NCBI RefSeq assembly: GCF_018224885.1
Contig: NZ_JAGTXB010000001.1
Coordinates: 927,861-991,860, forward strand
Length of the DNA: 64,000 nt
DNA from: Chitinophaga hostae
GTDB taxonomy: Bacteria > Bacteroidota > Bacteroidia > Chitinophagales > Chitinophagaceae
Direction of reading: 5' to 3'
The position numbers and the translations under genes are program-made. The notes below the pieces were generated by a model. That model worked only from the letters and a program-made list of their open reading frames with translations, ran no database searches and was not told the DNA's origin. Numbering within the stretch: the first letter of the stretch is position 1; each line of letters opens with the position of its first letter. This document shows positions 25,050 to 33,713 of the stretch, in pieces.

Positions 25050-25862
25050 ATGAAATATAATGAAATCAGGCCCTGCAAAGCGTTAATACCATATGTGAAA
25101 TGCTTCTACATATATGAATCTGATATGAATGCGGCATTTGACGATACTGTTTTTCCAAGCGGCTGCATCGAAATTATATTTAACCTGGGAACCGGGAACT
25201 GGCAAACTGCGGCAGGAGATACTTTTGTAACCACGCCACCGGTGGAGTTATGGGGACAAATTACCCAGCCTTTGCCCATCAAATCCATTGGAAGGAATAC
25301 GATGCTGGGTATCCGTTTTTATCCGCATGCGGCGGCCTGTTTTTTAAACGATAAGATAGACCTGTTTAACAACCAGGTGGTTGATTTTCGCGATTTGCCG
25401 GATCGTGGGGTCAATACGTTGTATACACAATTGCAGCACAGCAGCAGCTGGAAACAGAGAGTTGAGCTGGTGGAAGATTTTTTACTACGCCGGCTTTCCC
25501 TTTCGAAGAAAAGAATTGGTAAGATGGGATTGGTAAATGATATCATGAGTGAAATTCGCCAATACGATTTCTTTGATAACCTGGAAAATGTAGCCGCACG
25601 TTATGGTATTACCTCCAGGTATCTTCAAAAAGTATTTCTGCAATACACAGGGCTTACGCCCAAATTATACAGCAAAATAAACCGCTTCCAGCATAGCCTG
25701 CAGCTGGTGATGAAAAAAGATACCTCCCTGACTTCCATTGCTTACGATTGCGGCTATTTCGACCAGTCACATTTTATAAGGGAATTTAAATCCTTTACGG
25801 GACTAACCCCTTCCGGTTATACACCGGAGAACTCCCCTGTTACACTCGCCGTTAATAATTAA
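25050..25862 (+). CDS. AraC family regulator with DUF6597-like N-terminal domain
   Basis: About 270 residues from the ATG at 25050 (MKYNEIRPCKALIPYVKCFYIYE); the longer frame from 24873 runs through the divergent neighbour and is not credible. N-terminal sensor: FPSGCIEIIFNLGTGNW and LGIRFYPHAAACFL. C-terminal AraC domain: NVAARYGITSRYLQKVFLQYTGLTPKLY and LTSIAYDCGYFDQSHFIREFKSFTGLTPSGY. It is a divergent paralogue of the gene at 24119-24952. The PEP-mutase-family enzyme and a SnoaL-like gene lie downstream on the same strand and are candidate targets. Confidence 0.87.
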   Translation: MKYNEIRPCKALIPYVKCFYIYESDMNAAFDDTVFPSGCIEIIFNLGTGNWQTAAGDTFVTTPPVELWGQITQPLPIKSIGRNTMLGIRFYPHAAACFLNDKIDLFNNQVVDFRDLPDRGVNTLYTQLQHSSSWKQRVELVEDFLLRRLSLSKKRIGKMGLVNDIMSEIRQYDFFDNLENVAARYGITSRYLQKVFLQYTGLTPKLYSKINRFQHSLQLVMKKDTSLTSIAYDCGYFDQSHFIREFKSFTGLTPSGYTPENSPVTLAVNN

Positions 25863-25983
25863 ATAGTTCCGTTTTATACAATTACAGGTGTTGCTGCAGG
25901 AATAATTTTGTTGCTGATAATAAACAACAGCATAGTTGTCACTTATCAAACAACAAATTTGTTCATTTTAAACAGCAAACATC

Positions 25984-26757
25984 ATGTCTTCGAAATTTGA
26001 CACTTTCCGTGCCCTGCATCAATCCGATAATTTATTTGTATTGCCCAACGCCTGGGATGCCAGGAGCGCATTGCTTTTCCAGGAACAACAGTTCCCGGCT
26101 GTAGCCACTTCCAGTGCGGCGGTTGCCGGTAGCCTGGGGTATGAGGATGGGGAAGGCATGCCTTTCCATGAATATCTCTTTGTGATTAAGCGGATACTGT
26201 CAACCGTACAAATTCCAGTGTCGGTTGATATGGAAATGGGATATGGAGCTTCCGACGAAGAAATCCTTCATAATGTGAGAACGCTGGCGAAACTGGGTAT
26301 TGCGGGGATTAACCTGGAAGACTCCCTCATCAATACATCGGGCCGGGTATTGAAAGATGCCGACGCGTTTGCCCGCACCATCGCATTTCTTAAGCACAAC
26401 CTGCTGCACGAAAAACTGCAAATCTTCATTAATGTACGTTGTGATACGTTTATCCTGGACGTAAACAATAAGCAGGAAGAAACCATTCACCGTATAAAAA
26501 AATATGAAATGGCCGGAGCAGACGGGATTTTCCTGCCATGTATCAGCGCAGAAGATGATATTGAACTGGCCGTCAGCCACAGCCCGTTGCCCTTAAATGT
26601 GATGTGTATCCCCGGGCTTCCCGGTTTTGATACGTTGAATAAACTGGGTGTAAAGCGTGCCAGTATGGGGCCATTTTTCTTTAGCAAAGTGTACGATAAC
26701 GCTATTCATCTTTCCAGGGAGATTGTTACCGGAAAAAGTTTTTCCCCGGTTATTTAA
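25984..26757 (+). CDS. isocitrate lyase / PEP mutase superfamily enzyme
   Basis: 257 residues. It begins FRALHQSDNLFVLPNAWDARSALLF, then VSVDMEMGYG with the acidic Mg2+ ligands, AGINLEDS, and NVRCDTF, as in the PEP mutase/isocitrate lyase superfamily (carboxyphosphonoenolpyruvate mutase-like subgroup). Superfamily members break or form C-C or P-C bonds next to a carboxylate; many of this short subgroup are uncharacterised lyases. A link to the phosphonate genes 12 kb away is tempting but unsupported. It is followed after 27 nt by a SnoaL-like gene, probably the same operon. Confidence 0.85.
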   Translation: MSSKFDTFRALHQSDNLFVLPNAWDARSALLFQEQQFPAVATSSAAVAGSLGYEDGEGMPFHEYLFVIKRILSTVQIPVSVDMEMGYGASDEEILHNVRTLAKLGIAGINLEDSLINTSGRVLKDADAFARTIAFLKHNLLHEKLQIFINVRCDTFILDVNNKQEETIHRIKKYEMAGADGIFLPCISAEDDIELAVSHSPLPLNVMCIPGLPGFDTLNKLGVKRASMGPFFFSKVYDNAIHLSREIVTGKSFSPVI

Positions 26758-26784
26758 TATCATTCATCTCAAAAAAAAATCAGT

Positions 26785-27165
26785 ATGAATTTACCTACCA
26801 GAGCAGCAGATGCTCATGCTGCATTAGCGGCTGCCTTCAATACCGGCGATGTTGCCACCGTATTGAATATGTACGATTTCGATGGCATTATTGTGCCGGA
26901 GCCGGGGAAGCCTGTTTCCGGGAAAGATGCTTTTGAAGAAGCGATTAAATCTATTTTATCTATCAGGGGAACCATGGAAATCAAAACGGTGTATTGTCTT
27001 CAAACCGGGAACCTTGCTGTGGGCCGGTCGGAGTGGAATATCACCGATGGAGAGGAGGTAAAAGTCAGTGCCAAAGGTATTGAGCTGATGCGGCAACAGC
27101 CGGATGGTACCTGGAAAATTTTGATAGACCATGCTTTTGGCGCCATGGAAAACATAACGGTTTAG
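26785..27165 (+). CDS. SnoaL-like / DUF4440 protein
   Basis: 126 residues with an NTF2-like fold signature: ADAHAALAAAFNTGDVATVLNMYDFDGIIVPEPGKPVSGKDAFEEAIKSIL, then GNLAVGRSEWNI and ELMRQQPDGTWKILIDHAFG. No signal peptide, so cytoplasmic. It lies in an apparent operon with the PEP-mutase-family gene. This is the third NTF2-like gene in the window; none has a readable substrate. Confidence 0.8.
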   Translation: MNLPTRAADAHAALAAAFNTGDVATVLNMYDFDGIIVPEPGKPVSGKDAFEEAIKSILSIRGTMEIKTVYCLQTGNLAVGRSEWNITDGEEVKVSAKGIELMRQQPDGTWKILIDHAFGAMENITV

Positions 27166-27183
27166 TCGTTACCGTTAGCCCGG

Positions 27184-27222
27184 AAGACAGCCGCTCAGGA
27201 AATGGAGCGGCTGTCTTTTTTA
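27184..27222 (+). terminator. terminator after the SnoaL-like gene
   Basis: A 13-bp stem (AAGACAGCCGCTC with GAGCGGCTGTCTT, 8-nt loop) and T run. The remaining gene-free sequence to 27510 is AT-rich with no feature I can name. Confidence 0.8.
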
Positions 27223-27510
27223 GGAAACACACGAAAAATACGTTCTTAATATCATGCCAGATTATTGCCGGCTCTTCTACCGGGTTAATATTTTTATAGA
27301 ATAATTTTTATAAATAATATGTATTTTATTTTATGTAAAATAATTATCACTTTCTCTTCTTCCCTGTGCATTTTCATTCATCTTTTTTACCCTGATCTTT
27401 TCGCTGTTCATTTTGTTCATTTCCGCCCCGGACCTGCTACAGCGCTGATTATTCGGCTACATTAGTCCTACCGAACCGAATTCCCAATAATTACACGACT
27501 AAGTATCCTT

Positions 27511-28947
27511 ATGCGATTCCCTTTGTGTGCCTTGAATGCAAATATCCCTGTTGTGTTACCTGGAATAAACAGGGTAATACCGTATGTGATGTTAGCATGC
27601 CTGCTGTGTATGATGTATCCGGTTCGTACCTCCGCACAAATAGGTTGCCCGGTTACCAAAATAAGGAAGTATACTTCCGGTCAGCGAACAGATGCCGTAC
27701 TGGGTGATGTGCAGAATGCCGCCAATGCTACAGATGCGAATCCTGCGAGTCTTTCTACATTAAATGCCCTTGCTGTACTGGGACTCACCTACGCAAGACA
27801 ATATCTCAATTTCGACGCCACGGTGGCGGCAGGTACCCCCGTGAGTGTAAAAATAATGTATCCTACTAACCTCGTGGGCGTAGGCACAGCAGTGACGATA
27901 CAACCTTTTATATACGATAGCCATCATGTGGAAAAAGCCGCTGGCGTGTCTTTTACCATAGGCGACCTTTTATCCTTACTCAGTGGTTCCGGTGATATGG
28001 AAGTCCCCCTCACCCCAAAAGATGCAGCAGGAAACCCTGTTGCCTATGATGGCGTATGGGTTACGCTGACGGGTGTTTTATCAGTAGGCGTAAGCATGGG
28101 CGTGTATGATGCATGGATCATGCAGAACGGACCAGGCACCATTAATTGCAACACCGCCGTGGATGTGCAGGCGGGGATCAGGGCCGGCGCACTTAGCCTG
28201 TTAAATGCCACCGGCAGTGTGGATAATAAGTGGCTGGCAATTGACAATGATCCGGGTCTTACTACCTATGCTCAACTCAACACCGGCGTAAAAGTGCTGA
28301 GTGAGGTGTTTGAAACAGTGGTATTCAGTACGCCTTCCAAAGCAGGAGATTCGATATACATCGTTTTGCAGGACCCCGGCAGCGGTTTGCTGGATCTTAA
28401 CCTGCTTACCGGCTTCGCCATACAGCCCTATCTCGGCAATACAGCTGCCGGCAGCCCTATTACCAACAGCGGCTCATTGCTGAATTTGCGTCTGTTGAGC
28501 GGACCCGGACAAAAATATGTACTCTCTGCTGCGATCCCCGTTTCATTTGACCGGATAGATATTAAGCTGGGTGGTTTGGTGGAAGCGCTTAGTGCATTGC
28601 GTATTTATGACGTAAGAATGGTAGCGCCTGTGCCGGCTTATTCCCTTACAATAGATGGACTGGCGAATGCCGGCCCTGTTTGTATAAGAGATGTGGGTAA
28701 GCTGAAGTTTACCATTACCAATCCTGATGCCTGCGCCACCTATCACTGGTACAAGGCAGACAATACCCTGTTGCTGGCTAACAGTACCACGTTTACACCT
28801 GTTATCACCAGCGCAGGTACCTATACTTATTATGTTGAAGCCATCCGAACAGGCTGCAACGGGAATGTAAGTAATCGTGTGTCCGTTACCGTTACCGTTG
28901 TTCCCCGTCCCGGAGCACCGGTATTAACTATTCAATTAAACCCTTGA
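27511..28947 (+). CDS. secreted adhesin-like protein with Ig-like C-terminal domain
   Basis: 478 residues. A long N-region precedes a hydrophobic signal (VIPYVMLACLLCMMYPVRTSAQ, cut after AQ near residue 43), so a later start is possible. The mature protein has two similar beta-rich blocks (TYARQYLNFDATVAAGTPVSVKI; TYAQLNTGVKVLSEVFETVVF) and a C-terminal Ig/PKD-like domain (CATYHWYKADNTLLLANSTTFTPVITSAGTYTYYVEA). It is the first of four same-strand genes ending in PorP/SprF. It lacks the sorting tail itself, so it may be an accessory surface subunit. The role is inferred from context. Confidence 0.7.
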   Translation: MRFPLCALNANIPVVLPGINRVIPYVMLACLLCMMYPVRTSAQIGCPVTKIRKYTSGQRTDAVLGDVQNAANATDANPASLSTLNALAVLGLTYARQYLNFDATVAAGTPVSVKIMYPTNLVGVGTAVTIQPFIYDSHHVEKAAGVSFTIGDLLSLLSGSGDMEVPLTPKDAAGNPVAYDGVWVTLTGVLSVGVSMGVYDAWIMQNGPGTINCNTAVDVQAGIRAGALSLLNATGSVDNKWLAIDNDPGLTTYAQLNTGVKVLSEVFETVVFSTPSKAGDSIYIVLQDPGSGLLDLNLLTGFAIQPYLGNTAAGSPITNSGSLLNLRLLSGPGQKYVLSAAIPVSFDRIDIKLGGLVEALSALRIYDVRMVAPVPAYSLTIDGLANAGPVCIRDVGKLKFTITNPDACATYHWYKADNTLLLANSTTFTPVITSAGTYTYYVEAIRTGCNGNVSNRVSVTVTVVPRPGAPVLTIQLNP

Positions 28948-28950
28948 CAT

Positions 28951-29865
28951 ATGAAAATCGTTACTTTCGGAATGCGCCGGCCTTTCCATCCTGTTTTACC
29001 GATCCCTGTTATCCGTACTGGTATTTTTACCTGTTTCATGGCGGCATTATTAATGTTGTGCGCCCTTCACGTGAGCGCGCAAACACCCGCAAAGGTGAAA
29101 ACGCCGGCGGAATTGTCGGTCGGAGATGATCCTGCAAAAGGTACTTCTACCAGTACCGGTACTACTTTGTTTTGTGCAGACCAATCGGGCTTTACGCTGA
29201 AGTCGAGTACCACTGATCCCAACAGTAGCCCTGCCGTGAGTTACACCAATTGGGCGTGGCAGGAGCTGGATGTAAGTGGTAACCCGGCTGCATTGCCGGC
29301 TACTGCAACACCTAACAATGAAAAACTGGTAGTTGCCTCTGCCACGCCGGGATGGCATACCTACCAGGTGATTGCCTCTACCGGTACGGCAGAATGTCCG
29401 GCCGATCCGGTTATTTTCACCGTATATGTATTGCCTAACCTCACCATCACCGCTGCAGTAGATCCGGCGAATAATCCGGCTCTCACGTATTGCGCGGCCA
29501 ATGGCGCGCCCACAGATCCGGCGAAGCTTATTAAGATGAAGAGTACGGTGGCATTCGCTACCACGCCACGATCACTCCCCGGCCTGAAAGATTATCAGCT
29601 GAGTGATTTTGAAGTAAAGTATACCTGGACAAAAATTGATGTGACCACCAACGATAAAACTACGGTAGGCACAGATGCAGATTACACCGTTGCAGATCCT
29701 GCTTCAACAACTTCCGGAGTGGAAAAGAAATTCAAATATACTGTACAGGCAGTGTATTCCGTGAAGGGTTGCAGCGACTACATCGCCACTACTCAATTCA
29801 ACGGTAGTGACGCCATTATCACAGTTACACCTAAACCAGGCAAACCGGTTATTACCATCGAGTAA
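28951..29865 (+). CDS. secreted Ig/PKD-like repeat protein
   Basis: 304 residues beginning 3 nt after the previous stop. A signal sequence is visible (hydrophobic around 15-35, ending HVSAQ). The mature part is Thr/Ala/Pro-rich with Ig/PKD-like strands ([46 protein letters not shown]) and ends with [11 protein letters not shown], much like the end of the preceding protein (PRPGAPVLTIQ). This suggests the two C-termini do the same job. It is probably a surface protein co-secreted or assembled with its neighbours. Confidence 0.7.
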   Translation: MKIVTFGMRRPFHPVLPIPVIRTGIFTCFMAALLMLCALHVSAQTPAKVKTPAELSVGDDPAKGTSTSTGTTLFCADQSGFTLKSSTTDPNSSPAVSYTNWAWQELDVSGNPAALPATATPNNEKLVVASATPGWHTYQVIASTGTAECPADPVIFTVYVLPNLTITAAVDPANNPALTYCAANGAPTDPAKLIKMKSTVAFATTPRSLPGLKDYQLSDFEVKYTWTKIDVTTNDKTTVGTDADYTVADPASTTSGVEKKFKYTVQAVYSVKGCSDYIATTQFNGSDAIITVTPKPGKPVITIE

Positions 29866-29872
29866 ACAGGGT

Positions 29873-30811
29873 ATGGGTAAGAAAGTAACGGTAATCATCC
29901 TGGTACTGGGCTGCTGGATAGCTTCAGCGATGGCGCAACAGCAGCCACCGATCAGGTATATTATGCCCGGGCAGCAGGTAAAACTGACTGCCAATCCAAC
30001 GAATGCTCCCCGGTACCAGTGGTACCGGGATGGCATTCCGTTGGGTGGTGCATTTCTGCAGGATTACGTTACAGCCACACCCGGCAGGTATACCGTGGAA
30101 GCATATAACGGTGACGGGTGTATGTCGGATTTGTCAGATGCCGTGATCATTGCGGAAATTACCGGCAGAGGACCCGATGCAGATATGCAGATCAATAAGA
30201 CGGCCGACAATGGTGCATTCAGGCTCAACAGCACTTTCAGTTACTATCTCACCGTTGTGAATAACGGACCGGCAGCTGCCACCGGTATCGTGGTAACAGA
30301 TAAACTGCCCAAACAGGTAGCGCTGGATCTGTTGTCAGTGCCTACCGCCGGCAGCGCTGTTTACCAGGCAAATGATCATACGGTATTATGGAAAATAAGC
30401 GGGTTAGCTACCGGCGCTACGGCCTCGCTGGCTATCAGGGTAAAAGTGCTGGAAGCCGGCGCCATCAGCAATACGGCTACGGTTGCTGCCACAGAGCCGG
30501 ACAAGGCGACACAGAACAACAGCAGTGCTCATCAGTTGCTGGTATTGCCGCTGCATATTCCCAATGCCATCACGCCAAATGGCGACGGCGTAAATGATGT
30601 TTTTATAATCAGTGGATTGGAACAGTATCCTGAAAACGAGCTTACTATTCTGAACCGCTGGGGTAACCACGTATTTGAACAAAAAGGCTATGCACAAAAC
30701 TGGAGTGGCAAAGGATTGAATGCAGGCACCTATTTCTACCTGTTACGGGTAAAGGATGGAAATGGCCGCTGGCAAGACTTTAAAGGATATATCACATTGT
30801 TGAAGCCATAA
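29873..30811 (+). CDS. T9SS type B cargo: DUF11 domain plus gliding-motility C-terminal domain
   Basis: About 312 residues from the ATG at 29873 ([22 protein letters not shown], signal peptide); a start at 29807 would overlap the upstream gene. An Ig-like segment ([14 protein letters not shown]) is followed by a DUF11 domain ([42 protein letters not shown]). At the end is the CHU_C/type B sorting domain ([41 protein letters not shown]). Type B domains send proteins through the type IX secretion system to the cell surface. The PorP/SprF gene next door is the usual partner of such cargo. Confidence 0.88.
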   Translation: MGKKVTVIILVLGCWIASAMAQQQPPIRYIMPGQQVKLTANPTNAPRYQWYRDGIPLGGAFLQDYVTATPGRYTVEAYNGDGCMSDLSDAVIIAEITGRGPDADMQINKTADNGAFRLNSTFSYYLTVVNNGPAAATGIVVTDKLPKQVALDLLSVPTAGSAVYQANDHTVLWKISGLATGATASLAIRVKVLEAGAISNTATVAATEPDKATQNNSSAHQLLVLPLHIPNAITPNGDGVNDVFIISGLEQYPENELTILNRWGNHVFEQKGYAQNWSGKGLNAGTYFYLLRVKDGNGRWQDFKGYITLLKP

Positions 30812-30820
30812 CAATTTACT

Positions 30821-31819
30821 ATGTGTGTGAAGAAATATATTTGTTTCCTGGTTTGCCTCTTAAGTGGCACGCAGTTGTTATTTGCGCAGCAGGATGCTCA
30901 GTTCAGCCAGTATATTTTTAACGGGATTTATATCAACCCCGCTTACGCCGGTTACCGGCAAGAGCTGAATGCCCATGCCTTTTACAGGAACCAGTGGGTA
31001 GGTGTGCCGGGCGCTCCGGAAACCATGTCACTGGCAGTAGATGGCAGCGTTAACAACGACCGGGTAGGACTGGCGTTACAGGTGTCGCACGATAAAATCG
31101 GCGCACAGAGCCAGCTGGCAGCTTATGGAAATTATGCTTACCGTATTCCACTGGGCAATGAAACAGGGCACCTTGCCTTTGGCATTGGCGCCGGTATCGT
31201 ACAGCTGGGCCTGGATCCCAATAAACTTGATTTCACCAATCCCAATGAACCTAATATTGGCGGCGCTGCGCAGCATATGCTGCTGTTTGACACCAGGGCG
31301 GGTGTATACTATTCCACCGCTAACTGGTTTGTTGGTTTTTCAGCAGATAACCTGACGGCTCAGTACCAGGCAAAAAACAAAACACTGAGTCATTTTATCC
31401 CGGTGCCTAAACCACACTACTATTTAACCGGTGGCGCATTGCTGGAAATGAATGAAGATGTGTTGCTGAAGCCGTCCTTCCTGTTGAAGGATGACCGGTC
31501 GGGGCCTACCAGCCTCGATATAAACCTGTTTGTATTGCTGAAGGAACTGGTATGGATTGGAGGAGGTTACCGCACAGCGGTCGACTTATACCGGAAGCCC
31601 GCATTGCAACCGGGGCTTACAAAATCCAGCGCCGTTGTAGCAATGGCAGAGGTATTTGTTTTACCCGAGTTGCGGATAGGGTACGCTTTTGATTATGCGT
31701 TGAATAAATACCGGAACTATAACAATGGTACCCACGAAATTTCGGTAGGTTTTTATTTTAAAAAGATGGACAATACCAGGAGAAATTCTCTGCGGCAGGT
31801 ACGCTGCTCTTACTTTTGA
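30821..31819 (+). CDS. PorP/SprF family type IX secretion membrane protein
   Basis: 332 residues. Signal peptide ending LLFAQ, then the family hallmark QDAQFSQYIFNGIYINPAYAGYRQELNAHAFYRNQWVGVPGAPET. The remainder is an alternating beta-strand pattern ending in an outer-membrane-type strand (NGTHEISVGFYF), so a beta-barrel. PorP/SprF proteins help secrete or anchor specific type B cargo such as the protein encoded 9 nt upstream. With the three genes before it this forms one cargo-plus-partner operon. Confidence 0.92.
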   Translation: MCVKKYICFLVCLLSGTQLLFAQQDAQFSQYIFNGIYINPAYAGYRQELNAHAFYRNQWVGVPGAPETMSLAVDGSVNNDRVGLALQVSHDKIGAQSQLAAYGNYAYRIPLGNETGHLAFGIGAGIVQLGLDPNKLDFTNPNEPNIGGAAQHMLLFDTRAGVYYSTANWFVGFSADNLTAQYQAKNKTLSHFIPVPKPHYYLTGGALLEMNEDVLLKPSFLLKDDRSGPTSLDINLFVLLKELVWIGGGYRTAVDLYRKPALQPGLTKSSAVVAMAEVFVLPELRIGYAFDYALNKYRNYNNGTHEISVGFYFKKMDNTRRNSLRQVRCSYF

Positions 31820-31926
31820 AGAAAAGTTTGAACACCTTCGTCTTATGCAGCTTAATCCTATAGATGGTTAGAAGATCTGGACAGAAGAGTTATATTTGAG
31901 ATAGATATCTACTTATCGGTAATGAA

Positions 31927-32499
31927 ATGGAGGAATTCTTTCTTAAAATAAGTAATTACAGTAAGCTGACTCCCGAAGCGCAGCTAGCGTGGGAGCAGAT
32001 TCTGAAGCGCAAAGAATATACAAAAGGTAGTTTCTTGGTTAAAGCTGGTGATACAGCAAGAACTGTTGCTTTTGTTTCCCGCGGCTTGTTTTCTCAGTAT
32101 GCTTTGGCTGAGGATGGAAGTGTTTTTATCAAACGTTTTTTTTCGGAAGGTTATTTCGCCGCATCTACCACGTCCCTCTTAAGCAAAACGCCAAGTGCAA
32201 CCACTATCGAGGCATTAGAGCCCTCCATTACCTGGGAATATGACTTTGAGGAATTTAAAGCGCTTACCCGGAAATACCAGGATATCGCGACGTTCTACAT
32301 CCATTATATGGAGTTGCACTGGATAATTGAAAAAGAACCGGAAGAAATTGGTTTCAGACAATGTACTGCAAAAGACCGGTATGAAGATTTTATAAAAAAA
32401 TACGCTCATCTGGCAAAGCGGATTAAAAAGCACCACATCGCTTCATACCTGGGGATCACTCCAACCCAGGTGAGCCGTATTTTCGCGGCAAAAAAATAA
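31927..32499 (+). CDS. Crp/Fnr family transcriptional regulator
   Basis: 190 residues. Cyclic-nucleotide-binding-like fold (YTKGSFLVKAGDTARTVAFVSRGLFSQYAL), a dimer helix region, and the C-terminal helix-turn-helix RIKKHHIASYLGITPTQVSRIFA. It belongs to the same Bacteroidota subgroup as the gene at 8095-8703. No effector residues can be assigned. It stands alone. Confidence 0.85.
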   Translation: MEEFFLKISNYSKLTPEAQLAWEQILKRKEYTKGSFLVKAGDTARTVAFVSRGLFSQYALAEDGSVFIKRFFSEGYFAASTTSLLSKTPSATTIEALEPSITWEYDFEEFKALTRKYQDIATFYIHYMELHWIIEKEPEEIGFRQCTAKDRYEDFIKKYAHLAKRIKKHHIASYLGITPTQVSRIFAAKK

Positions 32500-32671
32500 T
32501 TTCTTACAGGTGTTTTGTTTCTCCTCAATCTTTGTTGGGGATCGGTAACCCTGTTTTCATTTCCTCAACAAATGTAAATGTTTTAGAAAAAAAGGTATCC
32601 CATATTTGTGATACTGGTGCGAGGTCGCACTGGGTGAATTGTTTTTACAAAAAGCAAAAAATGATAAGACT

Positions 32672-33028
32672 ATGAGCAACACAAAAAAAGTAGATGAATT
32701 TTTAGGCAAACTCAAGCATCCTTTGAAGGCTGAAATGGAAGCCGCAATAAAAATCATCCGCGGGGTAAGTTCCAGGATAGAAGAAGATGTAAAATGGGGT
32801 GGGCCAAGTTTTGATTATGTGGAACCCATGGCAACATTTAATCCCAGGATGCAGGATTTTGTAGCGATCATTTTTCACAAAGGAGAATTGATAGAAGACA
32901 AAACCGGTCTCCTGGAATCTGCGCCAAAAGGTAAAGCCTACATTAAGTTCCGCTCAATGAAGGAAGTAAAAGATAATAAAGAAAATCTTCAGAAAATAGT
33001 GAAAGAATGGATAAGATTAATGGGATAA
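32672..33028 (+). CDS. DUF1801 domain protein
   Basis: About 118 residues from the ATG at 32672 (MSNTKKVDEFLGKLKHPLKAEMEA). The DUF1801 signature is present: IKIIRGVSSRIEEDVKWGGPSFDY and FVAIIFHKGELIED. The C-terminus FRSMKEVKDNKENLQKIVKEWI is also typical. These small YdhG-like proteins have a fold related to iron-binding frataxin-like proteins but no settled function. Confidence 0.85.
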   Translation: MSNTKKVDEFLGKLKHPLKAEMEAAIKIIRGVSSRIEEDVKWGGPSFDYVEPMATFNPRMQDFVAIIFHKGELIEDKTGLLESAPKGKAYIKFRSMKEVKDNKENLQKIVKEWIRLMG

Positions 33029-33102
33029 ATAATTTATATCGGGCCTTTGCTGCACACGGATATTGAAGCATATTGCCAGCGCATGCAGCAAAGGTCGGAT
33101 GT

Positions 33103-33262
33103 GAACAGGACAGGATTCGAACCTGCATATACTATACAATCATTGCCAGTGTGCTCGTCAGGTCAGCTGCCTGTGCGGGTAGAAATGCAGGAAAATCGCC
33201 GCTCCACTGGTGAATTGGATCTGCATTAACTATATAGTGCGTTGCCATTCCGCTACCTGTTC
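33103..33262 (-). ncRNA. tRNA-like gene with about 90-nt insertion in the anticodon loop
   Basis: Read on the minus strand, acceptor GAACAGG (33262-33256) pairs perfectly with CCTGTTC (33109-33103). Next come TA, a D-arm GCGGAATGGCAACGC, and the anticodon 5' strand ACTATA. Its partner TATAGT is 96 nt away, followed by a short variable region and the T-arm GCAGG-TTCGAAT-CCTGT. The loop should be 7 nt. The insert can form ATGCAG/CTGCAT with CCAGTG inside, which can pair with a later CACTGG (pseudoknot-like). It is too short for a group I intron and unlike tmRNA. It may be a tRNA with an unusual intron, or a tRNA-derived RNA. CCA is not encoded. Confidence 0.6.
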
Positions 33263-33640
33263 GTATTGCATTATTCCGTTAACCAGGTGCGGCAGACGGG
33301 TGTTTCATCAGGTTCATATTAAACACAGGGCTTTGGTGTTACGGTTATTTTGAGTTACATCGTTCCCAGGGATACATGACATTACCTATGTGATCTAACA
33401 ATTCTGTAATAAAAAGGTTCGATGCTGTTGGTGCTAACCAACGTTACCTCTTTCTTCTTTGCCGGCTATGGCGTAAAAGTTTAGTATTAGTATTCCCGTT
33501 TTTGCCTTCTTTCTAAAAAAATATTTCCCTCGTAATTTCTTTCTTAACTCATTATTTATAAGTGTTTTATACTCTTTTTTGTATCCCTGGAACCTATGAT
33601 GTTATAAATATTAGTTTAGTATTTATATACTTCGTATGAA

Positions 33641-33670
33641 TTTGGAATGTATATTTATACTATACTTTTA
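33641..33670 (+). promoter_or_regulatory. probable promoter of the susC-phn gene block
   Basis: TTTG (33641-33644), an 18-nt spacer and TACTTTTA (33663-33670), one mismatch from the -33/-7 consensus, 43 nt before the susC ATG. The rest of the gene-free stretch 33263-33713 is AT-rich with no gene or hairpin I recognise. Confidence 0.5.
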
Positions 33671-33713
33671 TAAGTGATACTAAACCTACGTTTATCACCA
33701 AAATCCTTTCCGT

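Noticed and set aside
25984..26757. PEP-mutase-family enzyme as part of phosphonate biosynthesis
   Set aside because: No phosphonopyruvate decarboxylase or other biosynthetic gene is adjacent, and the short subgroup includes many lyases unrelated to phosphonates.
33047..33229. A 60-codon plus-strand reading frame containing TGFEPAY
   Set aside because: It is the antisense of the tRNA-like gene at 33103-33262; the GFEPA-type peptide is the usual signature of an antisense T-arm.
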